From Alicyclobacillus sp. (GTDB lineage Bacteria; Bacillota; Bacilli; Alicyclobacillales; Alicyclobacillaceae), in the NCBI GenBank assembly GCA_023511295.1, contig JAIMBT010000032.1, forward strand, positions 1 to 32,133: 32,133 bases of DNA, read 5' to 3'. Shown here piece after piece: positions 1 through 7,540 of the stretch. The notes under the pieces were generated by a model. That model was not told where the DNA came from and made no database searches. It saw only the letters and a list, made by a program, of their open reading frames with translations. The position numbers and the translations under genes were made by a program. Every line of letters starts with the position of its first letter. Within the stretch, counting starts at the first letter, position 1.

Positions 1-279
1 CTCGTCATCCGTACGGGCACGGGAGGCGTGGTGAACGAGACGGGCTTCATCATGATGATGTGCAACATCTACCTGCTGTTGGTCTACGGAAAACTGCTGT
101 CCCCGCCGGAGGAGCGAGCCGCGTGGGCCAGTATGGCGGCAGCGCGGATTGAGGAGAAGAAGCGGTTCAAGGAGGCCAAGGCAAAGGTGCGACAGACGAA
201 ACGGGACCGCCGTCGAGCCGGCGGCTCCGCCCCGCAAACGGGCGAGACGGAGCCGACCCAGACCGAATCGGTACAGTAG
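1..279 (+). CDS. KbaA-like protein, C-terminal part (5' end outside window)
   Basis: The reading frame is open from base 1, so this is the last 92 codons of a longer gene; the GTG codons at 28 and 31 are internal. The visible part has a hydrophobic segment around GFIMMMCNIYLLLVYGKLL, then a long basic, hydrophilic cytoplasmic tail rich in Lys, Arg and Glu. The pattern of a short helix with CN-Y-LL resembles the last membrane helix of KbaA, the membrane activator of the KinB branch of sporulation phosphorelay. In Bacillus kbaA sits directly beside pdaB, as this gene does, and that context carries much of the weight. Here the two genes converge with only 29 bp between stop codons. The identification is an inference from neighbourhood and weak similarity. 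Confidence 0.6.
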   Translation, partial: LVIRTGTGGVVNETGFIMMMCNIYLLLVYGKLLSPPEERAAWASMAAARIEEKKRFKEAKAKVRQTKRDRRRAGGSAPQTGETEPTQTESVQ

Positions 280-308
280 GCAGGGCCCATGTTCGGGTCC
301 GCACGCGG

Positions 309-1043
309 TTATTCGACCTTGCTGTGAACGTTCGCTTGGGCCAACAGTTCGGAGACCGTTACGAACTTGTAGCCCTTCGAACGCAAGCCGTCGATGATTT
401 GTGGCAACGCTTGCGTCATCTGCTTCGACGAGTCGCTCGCATGCATTAAGATGATGTCGCCGGGAACGGCTCGGTTGACCACGCGCTGCGTAATGGCGAC
501 CACCCCTGGGTTTTTCCAGTCCAGTGAGTCGGTGTTCCACTGAATCACCGTGTAGCCCATGCTGTTCAGGCACGCCAGCACGCGCGGGTTGAAGTCGCCG
601 TTCGGTGTGCGGATGAGCTTCGTGCGGACGCCGGTCGTCTGGTAGATGGCTTTCTCCGAAAGGTTGACCTGCTGGCGAATCCAACTGTCTGGGTAGTTCG
701 AGAAATCCTTGTGCAGATGCCCGTGGTTGCCGATTTCATACCCCATGGAGCGGATGCGCTTCGCAATTTCCGGGTGTCGGAGCGTCCATGGTCCACTGAG
801 GAAGAAGGTCGCTTTGTTCACCTTCTTCTGCTCCAGGATATCGAGGACTGGACCGGGGACCTTCTCGCCCCAGGAGATGTCGAAAGTCAGGGCGACCACC
901 TTCTGGTCGGTATCCACCTTGTAGATGGCGTGAGGCTTTTCCGCCGCGTGGGCGACGGTGCCGGATGCTCCCGGCAGGGTCATTCCGGCGAAACTGAGCA
1001 CGGCGGCTGACAGGGCCGCACAGAGCAGTCGAAATGCGCGCAT
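309..1043 (-). CDS. pdaB: Sporulation polysaccharide deacetylase, PdaB family
   Basis: This 244-residue protein has an N-terminal signal or anchor helix (RAFRLLCAALSAAVLSFAG) followed by a NodB-type carbohydrate esterase 4 domain. Visible motifs are TFDISWG (first catalytic Asp), NHGHLHKDFSN (metal-binding histidines), RTPNGDFN, and the closing IILMHASDSS with its His. TFDISWG in place of TFDD is characteristic of the PdaB group. PdaB is a sporulation-specific exported deacetylase needed for spores to persist after engulfment. The ATG at 1043 is preferred over the upstream GTG at 1109 because GAGGGAGGG lies 10 nt in front of it; with that start the length is close to the roughly 254 residues of the Bacillus protein. 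The gene diverges from spoIIM, fitting a sporulation neighbourhood. Family confidence is high; the exact substrate is not readable here. Confidence 0.88.
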   Translation of the reverse strand: MRAFRLLCAALSAAVLSFAGMTLPGASGTVAHAAEKPHAIYKVDTDQKVVALTFDISWGEKVPGPVLDILEQKKVNKATFFLSGPWTLRHPEIAKRIRSMGYEIGNHGHLHKDFSNYPDSWIRQQVNLSEKAIYQTTGVRTKLIRTPNGDFNPRVLACLNSMGYTVIQWNTDSLDWKNPGVVAITQRVVNRAVPGDIILMHASDSSKQMTQALPQIIDGLRSKGYKFVTVSELLAQANVHSKVE

Positions 1044-1143
1044 CGTGCGCAATCCCTCCCTCAATCTGTCTTTGGTCCGCCGAAAACGCCGCTTCTGCTG
1101 CGCCACCATTGGGTGCGCGGTGCGGCTGCGGAGTCTGAAGTGC

Positions 1144-1170
1144 AGTGTATGCCCCGTGGACGAGGCCTAT
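1144..1170 (-). promoter_or_regulatory. Sigma-E-like promoter for pdaB
   Basis: On the minus strand the sequence ATA (1168-1170), 16 nt, CATACACT (1144-1151) matches the mother-cell sigma-E pattern (ATA, 16-18 nt, CATACAhT) at nearly every position. Transcription would start about 94 nt before the pdaB start codon. The plus-strand sequence TATACAAT (1168-1175) also looks like a -10 for spoIIM, but it would start transcription almost at the ribosome binding site, so that direction is doubtful. Confidence 0.5.
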
Positions 1171-1192
1171 ACAATAGGACGGGAGGGTGGTC

Positions 1193-1825
1193 ATGACGAG
1201 AACCTGGGAGGACAGCCAAGGCTGGATTTGGGCCTTGACCGCCGTTTTGCTGGTGGGAGGCTGTGCCGCGGCCATCTTGTGGCCGCACCATTTTACGGAC
1301 CTCCTGGCGCCGACCCTGCGCCAGCTGCAGACGTTTGCCAAGCAGTCGGACTTACTCGGCAGCCCCTGGCACGCCAGCCTCGTGATCTTCGTTCACAACC
1401 TGTTCGCCGCGGCCGTCGTGATGATGGCCAGTGGCGTCATCACGGGCGGTATCTACCCGGCCTGGGCCCTGTGGATGAACGGCCTAGCGATGGGTTACGT
1501 CGTCGCCGCCGGGAGCCGTCAGTTGCACGCGCCCGAGTGGCAGGTGCTGGTCTACGGCATGTTGCCGCACGGCGTGTTTGAGCTGCCGGCGTTCGTGTGG
1601 TCTGCCGTGATTGGCATTCGCTTGGGCCGCAGCGTGGTCCTCGGTATCTGGCGCATGGTCTGGGGTGGGGTGCCGGTCCCGCGCAGCGATGACAGCACAT
1701 TCACCCGTGAACTCACGTCCGCACTGCGGCAGTTGCCCTACGTGGTGGGCCTGCTGGTGGTGGCGGCCATCATCGAAGGCAACGTGACGCCGCTCGTCAT
1801 CCGCCACGTGTTCGGAGCCGGTTGA
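1193..1825 (+). CDS. spoIIM: Stage II sporulation protein M family membrane protein
   Basis: The 210-residue product is an integral membrane protein with about five hydrophobic segments and the SpoIIM/DUF95 hallmarks: an F-HN-FAA segment, GVITGGIYPAWALWMNGLAMGYVV, and LPHGVFELPAFVWSAVIGIRLG. The central NG-x-x-x-GY and HG-x-x-ELPA motifs are the most diagnostic. SpoIIM is part of the SpoIID-SpoIIM-SpoIIP peptidoglycan machine that drives engulfment in the mother cell. Start: ATG 1193 has GGGAGG 6 nt upstream; the GTG at 1187 would overlap that site. It is divergent from pdaB and lies 35 bp upstream of rocF. The wider family includes non-sporulation paralogues, so the exact role rests on the length (the classical protein is about 210 residues) and the sporulation neighbours. 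Confidence 0.8.
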   Translation: MTRTWEDSQGWIWALTAVLLVGGCAAAILWPHHFTDLLAPTLRQLQTFAKQSDLLGSPWHASLVIFVHNLFAAAVVMMASGVITGGIYPAWALWMNGLAMGYVVAAGSRQLHAPEWQVLVYGMLPHGVFELPAFVWSAVIGIRLGRSVVLGIWRMVWGGVPVPRSDDSTFTRELTSALRQLPYVVGLLVVAAIIEGNVTPLVIRHVFGAG

Positions 1826-1860
1826 CGCGGCGCCCGGTCACCATGAGGAGGGAGAACAAC

Positions 1861-2757
1861 ATGACAGAACTGCGGATTATCGGTGCCCCGTCCGACCTCG
1901 GTCAAGGGCGACGCGGTGTGGATATGGGCCCCAGTGCGATTCGGTACGCCGGATTGAAGGAGAAGTTGCAGCGCCTCGGACACCACGTGGAAGATCTCGG
2001 AAACCTCGACGTTCCGATGGCGGAGATGCACCATGCCGGCGACGAGAAACTCAAGTACCTACCAGAGGTCCTGCGCGTGTCCGAGGCCCTTTTCGAGAAG
2101 GTTCGATCCGTTGCTCAGCAAGGCCACGTACCGATCATCCTCGGGGGCGACCACAGTATCGCCATCGGCAGCGTGGCTGGCGTGGCAGCCGCCTATCCGA
2201 GGCTCGGCGTCATCTGGTTTGACGCCCACGGCGACATGAACACGCCGGAGACCACCCCGTCCGGGAACATCCACGGCATGCCCCTCGCGGTATCACTCGG
2301 ACTTGGCGAATCGAGTCTCGTCGGCGTCGGCGGTTTCTCGCCCAAACTGGACCCTGCGCGGGTCGTCCTGGTCGGGGTACGCGATGTTGATCCCGACGAG
2401 GCCAAACTCATCCGTCAGTCCGGCATGAAGGTGTTTACGATGGCCGAGATCGACCAGATGGGCATGGCCCGCGTGATGGAGGAGGCCATCCGAATTGCCG
2501 GCGACGGAACGGACGGGATTCACCTGAGCCTTGACCTCGACGCGCTCGACCCGATGTTCGCACCCGGGGTTGGCACCCCGGTGAACGGCGGCGTCACCTA
2601 CCGCGAAGGCCACCTCGCCATGGAGGAGATTGCGAGCTCGGGCCGCCTGGTGTCCGTCGACGTGGTGGAGGTCAACCCCATCCTCGACAACCGCAACCGC
2701 ACAGGTCAGATGGCGGTCGAGTTGGTCGAGTCCCTGTTCGGCAAGACGGTCCTCTGA
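1861..2757 (+). CDS. rocF: Arginase
   Basis: This 298-residue ureohydrolase converts L-arginine to L-ornithine and urea in the cytoplasm. All manganese ligands are visible: GGDHS (His98), DAHGD (Asp121, His123, Asp125) and SLDLDALDP (Asp225, Asp227). The substrate loop after DAHGDMNTPETTPSGNIHGMP has the arginase rather than agmatinase style, and GTPVNGG follows the second aspartate pair. Length equals that of Bacillus RocF (about 297). ATG 1861 is chosen because AGGAGGGAG precedes it by 7-8 nt and the domain begins immediately (TELRIIGAPSDLGQGRRGVDMGPSAIR); an upstream in-frame start at 1822 would run back into spoIIM. An arginase gene close upstream of cdaA is also seen in other Bacilli. 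No arginine operator was recognised upstream. Confidence 0.95.
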   Translation: MTELRIIGAPSDLGQGRRGVDMGPSAIRYAGLKEKLQRLGHHVEDLGNLDVPMAEMHHAGDEKLKYLPEVLRVSEALFEKVRSVAQQGHVPIILGGDHSIAIGSVAGVAAAYPRLGVIWFDAHGDMNTPETTPSGNIHGMPLAVSLGLGESSLVGVGGFSPKLDPARVVLVGVRDVDPDEAKLIRQSGMKVFTMAEIDQMGMARVMEEAIRIAGDGTDGIHLSLDLDALDPMFAPGVGTPVNGGVTYREGHLAMEEIASSGRLVSVDVVEVNPILDNRNRTGQMAVELVESLFGKTVL

Positions 2758-2775
2758 GGTGCGCCCGGCAGGGGT

Positions 2776-2795
2776 GACCGGCTCGGAAACCGGTC
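2776..2795 (+). terminator. GACCGG/CCGGTC hairpin after rocF
   Basis: A perfect 6-bp stem (2776-2781 with 2790-2795) and an 8-nt loop lie 19 nt after the rocF stop codon. There is no run of T after it, so it may only stabilise the 3' end; intrinsic termination is uncertain. Confidence 0.25.
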
Positions 2796-2889
2796 GCCCG
2801 CCGCTTGGCGCCTGACGGATGCCGCTCACAGGTCATTCGAAAGCCGAATACGCTACCCTGATCTCGATTTGTCAGGGGGCGGTACCGGC

Positions 2890-3558
2890 ATGCTCTACGT
2901 CGCGCTCGGTGACTCCGTCACGTACGGCTACTCTGCCAGCCGCAACGCCTATGCGTTTCCACAGCGGGTCGCACGGGCACTGTCGGGACGGCAAAAGGTG
3001 CACGTGTACCTGCAAGCGAAGCCGGGCTGGACGTCCAAACAACTCGCCAATTCACTTCGGAACGTTCAGGACTGCATCTGGGACGAGGCGAAATTGGTGA
3101 CGCTCATGGTGGGCGGCAACGACCTCCTGCGCGGGTCCCCATGGCTGCTCAACGGCCGCGACGGGTACCTGCTCGAACTGGTCGAAAAGTACCACGCGAA
3201 CCTGCTCCGCATTGTTGAGACGGCGAGACGCCCGGGGTCCCGCTTCGTCATCGCAACGCTCTACAACCCGTTCCCGAACTCCCCTGTCGCTGCAGAGTAC
3301 ACTGCCCGCATCAACGACGTCATCCGGCTGGTCGCCCGCCGTCAGCGGCTCGCCCTGGCCGCGGTGGACCGGGCGATGGACGGCCGGGAAGACGCCTACA
3401 TCGACGGGTACCGTCACGGGACCATCAAGGACATCAAGTTTCGCAACAACCCCGTCCACCCGAACGACGCGGGCCACCGTGCCATTGCCCGCGCGGTCTT
3501 GACCGCCTATCGCCGCGGACCGGCAGGACTGCGCCGCGCGGTCCGGCCGTCCACTTGA
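2890..3558 (+). CDS. SGNH/GDSL-type hydrolase with altered catalytic Asp position
   Basis: The 222-residue protein has the SGNH blocks in order: GDSVTYGY (nucleophile Ser9), a glycine in PGWTSKQL (block II), GGND (Asn77) and HPNDAGH (His190). No signal peptide or membrane segment is seen, so it is probably cytoplasmic; it could act on lipid or carbohydrate esters, but the substrate is unknown. The residue three before the catalytic His, normally Asp (DxxH), is Asn187 here (NPVHP), suggesting a Ser-His dyad or reduced activity. ATG 2890 is preceded by GGGGGCGG at suitable distance; a TTG at 2869 would add seven residues. The gene occupies the place just upstream of cdaA where many Bacillus genomes carry sigW-rsiW. 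Confidence 0.75.
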   Translation: MLYVALGDSVTYGYSASRNAYAFPQRVARALSGRQKVHVYLQAKPGWTSKQLANSLRNVQDCIWDEAKLVTLMVGGNDLLRGSPWLLNGRDGYLLELVEKYHANLLRIVETARRPGSRFVIATLYNPFPNSPVAAEYTARINDVIRLVARRQRLALAAVDRAMDGREDAYIDGYRHGTIKDIKFRNNPVHPNDAGHRAIARAVLTAYRRGPAGLRRAVRPST

Positions 3559-3583
3559 CGGGGCACCTGTTGTGGGAAACAAT
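3555..3583 (+). promoter_or_regulatory. Possible sigma-A promoter for cdaA
   Basis: TTGACG (3555-3560), 17 nt, AACAAT (3578-3583) fits a vegetative promoter with 5/6 and 4/6 matches. It begins at the stop codon of the SGNH gene. Transcription would start close to the AAGGAGG at 3586-3592, which itself is 25 nt from the cdaA start. Confidence 0.35.
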
Positions 3584-3617
3584 AGAAGGAGGTTTCGGCG
3601 GAATCGGGTGAGCGGGC

Positions 3618-4439
3618 GTGAACGAGTGGTTGTCGACCATCGAGAAGTTCAGCGTGTTGGACGCGATAGACATCGCGATTGTGGCGTACGTGCTCTACCG
3701 CGTCATGCTGCTCATCCGCGGCACGCGGGCCTTGCAACTGCTGAAGGGCGTCATCGTCATCCTGCTCGCGACGGGGCTCAGTAGCGTCTTTCACTTGACC
3801 ACTGTCAATTGGCTTTTGAATAAAATCCTTACGTTAGGTCTGTTCGCCATCCCTGTGGTATTTCAACCGGAGCTTCGCCGCGCCCTGGAGCAGTTGGGCC
3901 GCGGTGGTTTCTTCGCGATGTCCTTCTGGACTGCGGGGCAAACGGACCAGTCGGCGCAACTGATTGGCGAGGTCGTGAAGGCCGCGCAGGTCCTCTCGAA
4001 GGCGAAGATTGGCGCGCTGATGGTGCTGGAGCGGAACACCGGTTTGTCTGAGTATATCGAAACCGGCACGCTGATTGAGGGGCGGGTTAGCTCCCAACTG
4101 CTCATCAACACGTTCATCCCGAATACGCCGCTGCACGACGGGGCGGTGGTGATGCGCGGGATGCGGCTCGTCTCTGCAGGTTGTTTTCTGCCGCTGACTG
4201 ACAACCGCAACCTGGACAAGGAGCTTGGGACTCGGCACCGCGCGGCTCTCGGCGTCACCGAACAGTCGGACGCAGTGGCTGTGGTGGTCTCGGAGGAGAC
4301 GGGGAAGGTGTCTGTGGCGGTCGACGGCGTCCTGACTCGAGATCTGAACGAGAACGCGCTCTACAACCTGCTGCATACGTTGCTGTCGCCGAAGCGCACG
4401 CGCCGCTTGAACTTCTTCAGCCGAAGGGCGGAATCCTAG
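3618..4439 (+). CDS. cdaA: Diadenylate cyclase CdaA
   Basis: CdaA makes cyclic di-AMP from two ATP at the membrane. The 273-residue protein has three N-terminal membrane helices (roughly residues 14-32, 40-58, 66-84), then the DAC domain with the signature DGA (Asp174-Ala176 in TPLHDGAVVMRG) and RHR (206-208 in GTRHRAALG). FQPELRRALEQLGRG after the third helix is typical of this family. The GTG at 3618 is chosen because an in-frame TGA lies at 3609 and the protein lines up with Bacillus CdaA from here. The strong AAGGAGG at 3586-3592 is too far away to serve this start (25 nt); GGTGAG closer by is weak. The gene overlaps cdaR by one base, so the two are probably translationally coupled. Confidence 0.95.
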   Translation: MNEWLSTIEKFSVLDAIDIAIVAYVLYRVMLLIRGTRALQLLKGVIVILLATGLSSVFHLTTVNWLLNKILTLGLFAIPVVFQPELRRALEQLGRGGFFAMSFWTAGQTDQSAQLIGEVVKAAQVLSKAKIGALMVLERNTGLSEYIETGTLIEGRVSSQLLINTFIPNTPLHDGAVVMRGMRLVSAGCFLPLTDNRNLDKELGTRHRAALGVTEQSDAVAVVVSEETGKVSVAVDGVLTRDLNENALYNLLHTLLSPKRTRRLNFFSRRAES

Positions 4440-5722
4440 TGGACAAGTTCCTGAACAACAACATTGTCCTGCGGGTGATTGCCGTCGTTCTGGCGTGCGT
4501 CCTTTGGTTCACCATCAACACGCCGGATACGGGCGGGAATAACGCTCAGACGGCGGCAGCCACGAACTTCCCCTACGCGATTCACGTTGAGCTTGCACCC
4601 AACATGATGGTCTCCAACCTGGAGAACGCAACGGCGGTCATCGAAATCAGCAGCAACACCCCGAACGCGAGCTCACTCCCCGCGGACATGATGAACGTGC
4701 AAGTGGTCGCAGACGCGCGAGGGTTGGGCCCTGGCACGCACACTGTGCAACTCCAGGCGCTGAACATGCCACCCGTCCGCTACACCATCGTGCCGAGTTC
4801 CATCACCGTGACCCTCGAGCAAAAGGTGACCGAGTCGAAACCGGTGCAAGTGATGGTCACCGGTACGCCGGCCTCCGGTTACCAGGCGGGCGACGCGACA
4901 ACGGACGTCCAGACCGTCGAGGTCAGCGGTGCGGCGGACGCGGTCGGGCGCGTGGCGACGGTCACGGCGCAGGTGTCGGTCAGCGGCGCAAAAACCACGG
5001 TTTCACACACCGTTCCGTTGGGACCCGTGGATAAGAGCGGGCGCCCTGTGCCCGGTGTGGAGGTGGACCCCGTGAACGTCACCGTCACGGTGCCCATCAC
5101 GCCGCCGCAGGTTTCCGTGCAGGTCACACCGGCGCTGGTCGGGAGCCCCGCTGCCGGTTACGCCGTGGCGGGTATCACCGTGTCACCGAGTACGGTCGCG
5201 GTCGCCGGCCACGCGGACGCTCTGAAAGGCCTGTCGTCCGTCACGGTACCGGTGGACGTGCAGGGGTTGAAGGCGACACAGACGCAGTCCATCACGGTGC
5301 CTATCCGCACGGGCTGGACCAGCGTCACTCCGTCGCAGGTCCAGGTGACGGTCCGGATTGAGCCGATGACTACGCGCACCTTCGCCAACGTCCCACTGCA
5401 GCTGGAGAACGTGCCGAGCGGGCTGCAGGTGTCGGTTGCGCCGAACGCGACCGTGACGGTCCACGTCGCGGGGCCCCAGTCCATCGTTGGGCGATTGACC
5501 ACGAATGACGTCCGCGCGTATGTTGATGCATCGGGACTTCAATCCGGCAGCACGCGAGGACCCGTGGATGTCCACATTCCGGAGTGGGTTCAGGTGACCC
5601 AGGTGAGCCCGGCGACGGTACCGGTAACCGTGGCCTCCGCTGGCGGCGGGCCTGCCGGCAATGCCGCGGGGGGTGCTGGCGGAGCGAACACGACGGCCAC
5701 GGGGAACACGCCCGGTCCATAA
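4439..5722 (+). CDS. cdaR: CdaR, YbbR-repeat regulator of CdaA
   Basis: CdaR is the membrane-anchored extracellular partner that binds CdaA and modulates c-di-AMP synthesis. The 427-residue protein starts with a short cytoplasmic stretch, one membrane helix (residues 9-26, VLRVIAVVLACVLWFTI) and then several YbbR-type beta-rich repeats of about 80-90 residues; the recurring elements are V-V-x-G-x-x-x-G-Y (such as VTGTPASGYQAG and ALVGSPAAGYAVAG) and VSPSTVAVAG/V-G-P. The last 30 residues are a Gly/Ala/Thr-rich low-complexity tail. The GTG start at 4439 shares its G with the cdaA stop (TAG), a conserved arrangement. Composition is Val/Thr-rich and low in Cys, as expected for an exported protein. 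Confidence 0.9.
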   Translation: MDKFLNNNIVLRVIAVVLACVLWFTINTPDTGGNNAQTAAATNFPYAIHVELAPNMMVSNLENATAVIEISSNTPNASSLPADMMNVQVVADARGLGPGTHTVQLQALNMPPVRYTIVPSSITVTLEQKVTESKPVQVMVTGTPASGYQAGDATTDVQTVEVSGAADAVGRVATVTAQVSVSGAKTTVSHTVPLGPVDKSGRPVPGVEVDPVNVTVTVPITPPQVSVQVTPALVGSPAAGYAVAGITVSPSTVAVAGHADALKGLSSVTVPVDVQGLKATQTQSITVPIRTGWTSVTPSQVQVTVRIEPMTTRTFANVPLQLENVPSGLQVSVAPNATVTVHVAGPQSIVGRLTTNDVRAYVDASGLQSGSTRGPVDVHIPEWVQVTQVSPATVPVTVASAGGGPAGNAAGGAGGANTTATGNTPGP

Positions 5723-5729
5723 CCGGGCG
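5709..5729 (+). terminator. Hairpin over the cdaR stop codon
   Basis: CGCCCGGT (5709-5716) pairs perfectly with ACCGGGCG (5722-5729) around a 5-nt loop that includes part of the TAA stop. No T-run follows, so it could attenuate or protect the transcript between cdaR and glmM instead of ending it. Confidence 0.3.
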
Positions 5730-5753
5730 GGACCGACTGGCAGTGGCTGCGGG

Positions 5754-5782
5754 TTGCGGCGTCTGCCGGGCTGTGCGACAAT
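5754..5782 (+). promoter_or_regulatory. Possible sigma-A promoter for glmM
   Basis: TTGCGG (5754-5759), 17 nt, GACAAT (5777-5782), 30 nt before the glmM start codon. Both hexamers match consensus at four of six positions. It would give glmM expression independent of cdaA-cdaR. Confidence 0.35.
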
Positions 5783-5812
5783 GGGTTGGATTTTGCGAAG
5801 GGAGCGAGTCGC

Positions 5813-7156
5813 TTGGCGCGGATGTTTGGGACGGATGGCGTCCGGGGCGTCGCGAACCAGGAGCTGACGCCGGAACTGGCGTTTCGCCTGGGCCGGGCAG
5901 GCGCGTACCTGCTCACGAAGGCGAAGGGCGAAGGCGCGCGGATTGTGGTCGGCAAGGACACCCGTATCTCCAGCGATATGCTCGAAGCCGCACTGGTGAG
6001 CGGCATCCTCTCCGTGGGGGTCGACGCGTTGCAGCTCGGCGTCGTGAGCACGCCTGGCGTCGCGTACCTGACGCGCCACCTCGGCGCCGACGCCGGCGTG
6101 ATGATCTCGGCGTCGCACAACCCCGTGGAGGACAACGGGATCAAGTTCTTCGGAGGCGACGGGTTCAAGCTCTTGGACGCTGTGGAAGACGAGATAGAGG
6201 CGCTGCTTCGCCAGGAAGATACCATGCCTCGGCCCATCGGGGCGCAGGTCGGGCGCCTGTACCAGGAACCGGCCGTTGTTGCGGCGTACTGCCGGTTCTT
6301 GGCCGGTACAGTGCGCAACCGGTTCAACGGGTTGCACATCGTGATGGACTGCGCGAACGGGGCGGCGAGCGCGATTGCGCCGCAGGTGTTTGAACAGTTG
6401 GGCGCCAAGGTCACGGTGCTCCACGCTTCGCCGGACGGCGTGAACATCAACGTCGGCTGCGGGTCAACGCATCCGCACGTCGTTCAGCGCGCCGTGTTGG
6501 AACACGGTGCAGACCTCGGGTTGGCCTTCGATGGCGATGCGGACCGGTTGATTGCGGTCGACAGCCAGGGGCACATCGTCGACGGAGATCACGTGATGGC
6601 CATCTGCGCCGATGCGCTGCACCGGCGGGGAGAACTGGCACACAACACGGTCGTCGCGACCGTGATGAGCAACCTGGGATTCCTGAAGGCGATGGCCGAG
6701 CGCGGCATCGAGGTGCTGACGACCGCTGTCGGTGACCGGTACGTGATGGAAGGGATGCGTACGGGTGGCTATGTCCTCGGGGGCGAGCAATCCGGGCACA
6801 TCATCTTCCTCCAGCACACGACGACCGGGGACGGTGTGTTGACGGCGCTGCAGTTGGTGGACATCGTGATCGACAGCGGCAAACCGCTCACCGCGCTGCG
6901 CCAGATGATGACGCGGTACCCGCAGATCTTAGAGAATGTCCGGGTCATCGACAAGCGGCTGTGGCGCGAAAACGCCGCGATTGCCGCGGCGCTGGAGCAG
7001 GGCGAGCAGCAGTTGGGCGACAGCGGGCGGCTGCTTGTGCGCGAATCCGGGACAGAGCCCATTGTGCGCGTGATGGCGGAGGGGCCGGATGAGCAACTGT
7101 TGCAGGCGTGTGTGCGCAAGATTGTGGCCGTCATTCAGAGCGAGATTGGCGCGTAG
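5813..7156 (+). CDS. glmM: Phosphoglucosamine mutase
   Basis: GlmM interconverts glucosamine-6-phosphate and glucosamine-1-phosphate in UDP-GlcNAc synthesis. The 447-residue protein has the four alpha-D-phosphohexomutase domains: FGTDGVRG at the N terminus, the phosphoserine loop ISASHNP (Ser101), the Mg-binding DGDADR (Asp240, 242, 244), the sugar-binding GGEQSGH, and the phosphate-binding RESGTEPIVRVM. TTG 5813 is chosen because AAGGGAG lies 8 nt upstream and the resulting MARMFGTDGVRG matches the start of Bacillus GlmM (448 residues); the further upstream TTG at 5786 would add nine unconserved residues. It follows cdaR by 90 bp in the conserved cdaA-cdaR-glmM order, and GlmM is known to interact with CdaA in other Firmicutes. 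Confidence 0.96.
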   Translation: MARMFGTDGVRGVANQELTPELAFRLGRAGAYLLTKAKGEGARIVVGKDTRISSDMLEAALVSGILSVGVDALQLGVVSTPGVAYLTRHLGADAGVMISASHNPVEDNGIKFFGGDGFKLLDAVEDEIEALLRQEDTMPRPIGAQVGRLYQEPAVVAAYCRFLAGTVRNRFNGLHIVMDCANGAASAIAPQVFEQLGAKVTVLHASPDGVNINVGCGSTHPHVVQRAVLEHGADLGLAFDGDADRLIAVDSQGHIVDGDHVMAICADALHRRGELAHNTVVATVMSNLGFLKAMAERGIEVLTTAVGDRYVMEGMRTGGYVLGGEQSGHIIFLQHTTTGDGVLTALQLVDIVIDSGKPLTALRQMMTRYPQILENVRVIDKRLWRENAAIAAALEQGEQQLGDSGRLLVRESGTEPIVRVMAEGPDEQLLQACVRKIVAVIQSEIGA

Positions 7157-7353
7157 AGTATGGCGGGGAGGCGGTAGCCCAGCGCAGCGAGAGGGGGGAT
7201 GTCTGGGGCGGAAGCGGACGGAGCCATGCGTCATCGGTTGACGAACGGCATCCCAGGCGGTTACTGGAGTGGGGTGTCGGAGACAGTGGAATGGCGTGAG
7301 AGACGCCCACAGGACCTGGCGAATTCAAGCAGTCACGCCAAGGTCGTGTGACA
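7157..7353 (+). other. Leader region between glmM and the glmS ribozyme
   Basis: No convincing gene is seen. TTGACG at 7239-7244 could be a -35 element, with TTACTG/TACTGG about 17 nt on as a poor -10. Two small hairpins follow: GGCGT-gagag-ACGCC near 7294-7308, and CCTGGCG pairing with CGCCAAGG (about 7315-7343, one bulge). They sit directly in front of the ribozyme and may belong to the glmS leader. Confidence 0.35.
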
Positions 7354-7512
7354 AGCGCCCGGACTGAAGTGGGCACGGGGGACCGGACAGGTCCGTCACT
7401 TCAGTTGACGCGGTGGGGGTTGGCGAACCATTCGGCGGGTGCCCCCCGGTGTGTGGCCGCACCGAAGGCGAGGGTCTCAAATCTGTCGGGTGACCGGCAG
7501 GACAAAGACGCT
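7354..7512 (+). ncRNA. glmS ribozyme: glmS ribozyme (glucosamine-6-phosphate riboswitch)
   Basis: This self-cleaving leader lies directly upstream of glmS. The cleavage motif A|GCGCC is at 7354-7359, with the scissile bond expected between 7354 and 7355. The P1 stem is visible as ACTGAAGTG (7363-7371) with CACTTCAGT (7397-7405), nine perfect pairs. The conserved core follows as TTGACGCGGTGGGGGTT and CGGCGGGTGCCCCCCGG (ending near 7462), and GGACAAAGACG near 7500-7510 matches the conserved 3' segment. These correspond to the GACGAGG, GGCGGAUG-CCCGG and GGACAAAG elements known from the Bacillus ribozyme. Glucosamine-6-phosphate acts as cofactor for cleavage, and the cleaved mRNA is degraded, lowering GlmS. 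The 3' boundary is approximate. GACGCGG replaces the more usual GACGAGG. Confidence 0.9.
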
Positions 7513-7540
7513 TGCAGGCTGCGTAGGGGGATTTCTGTCC

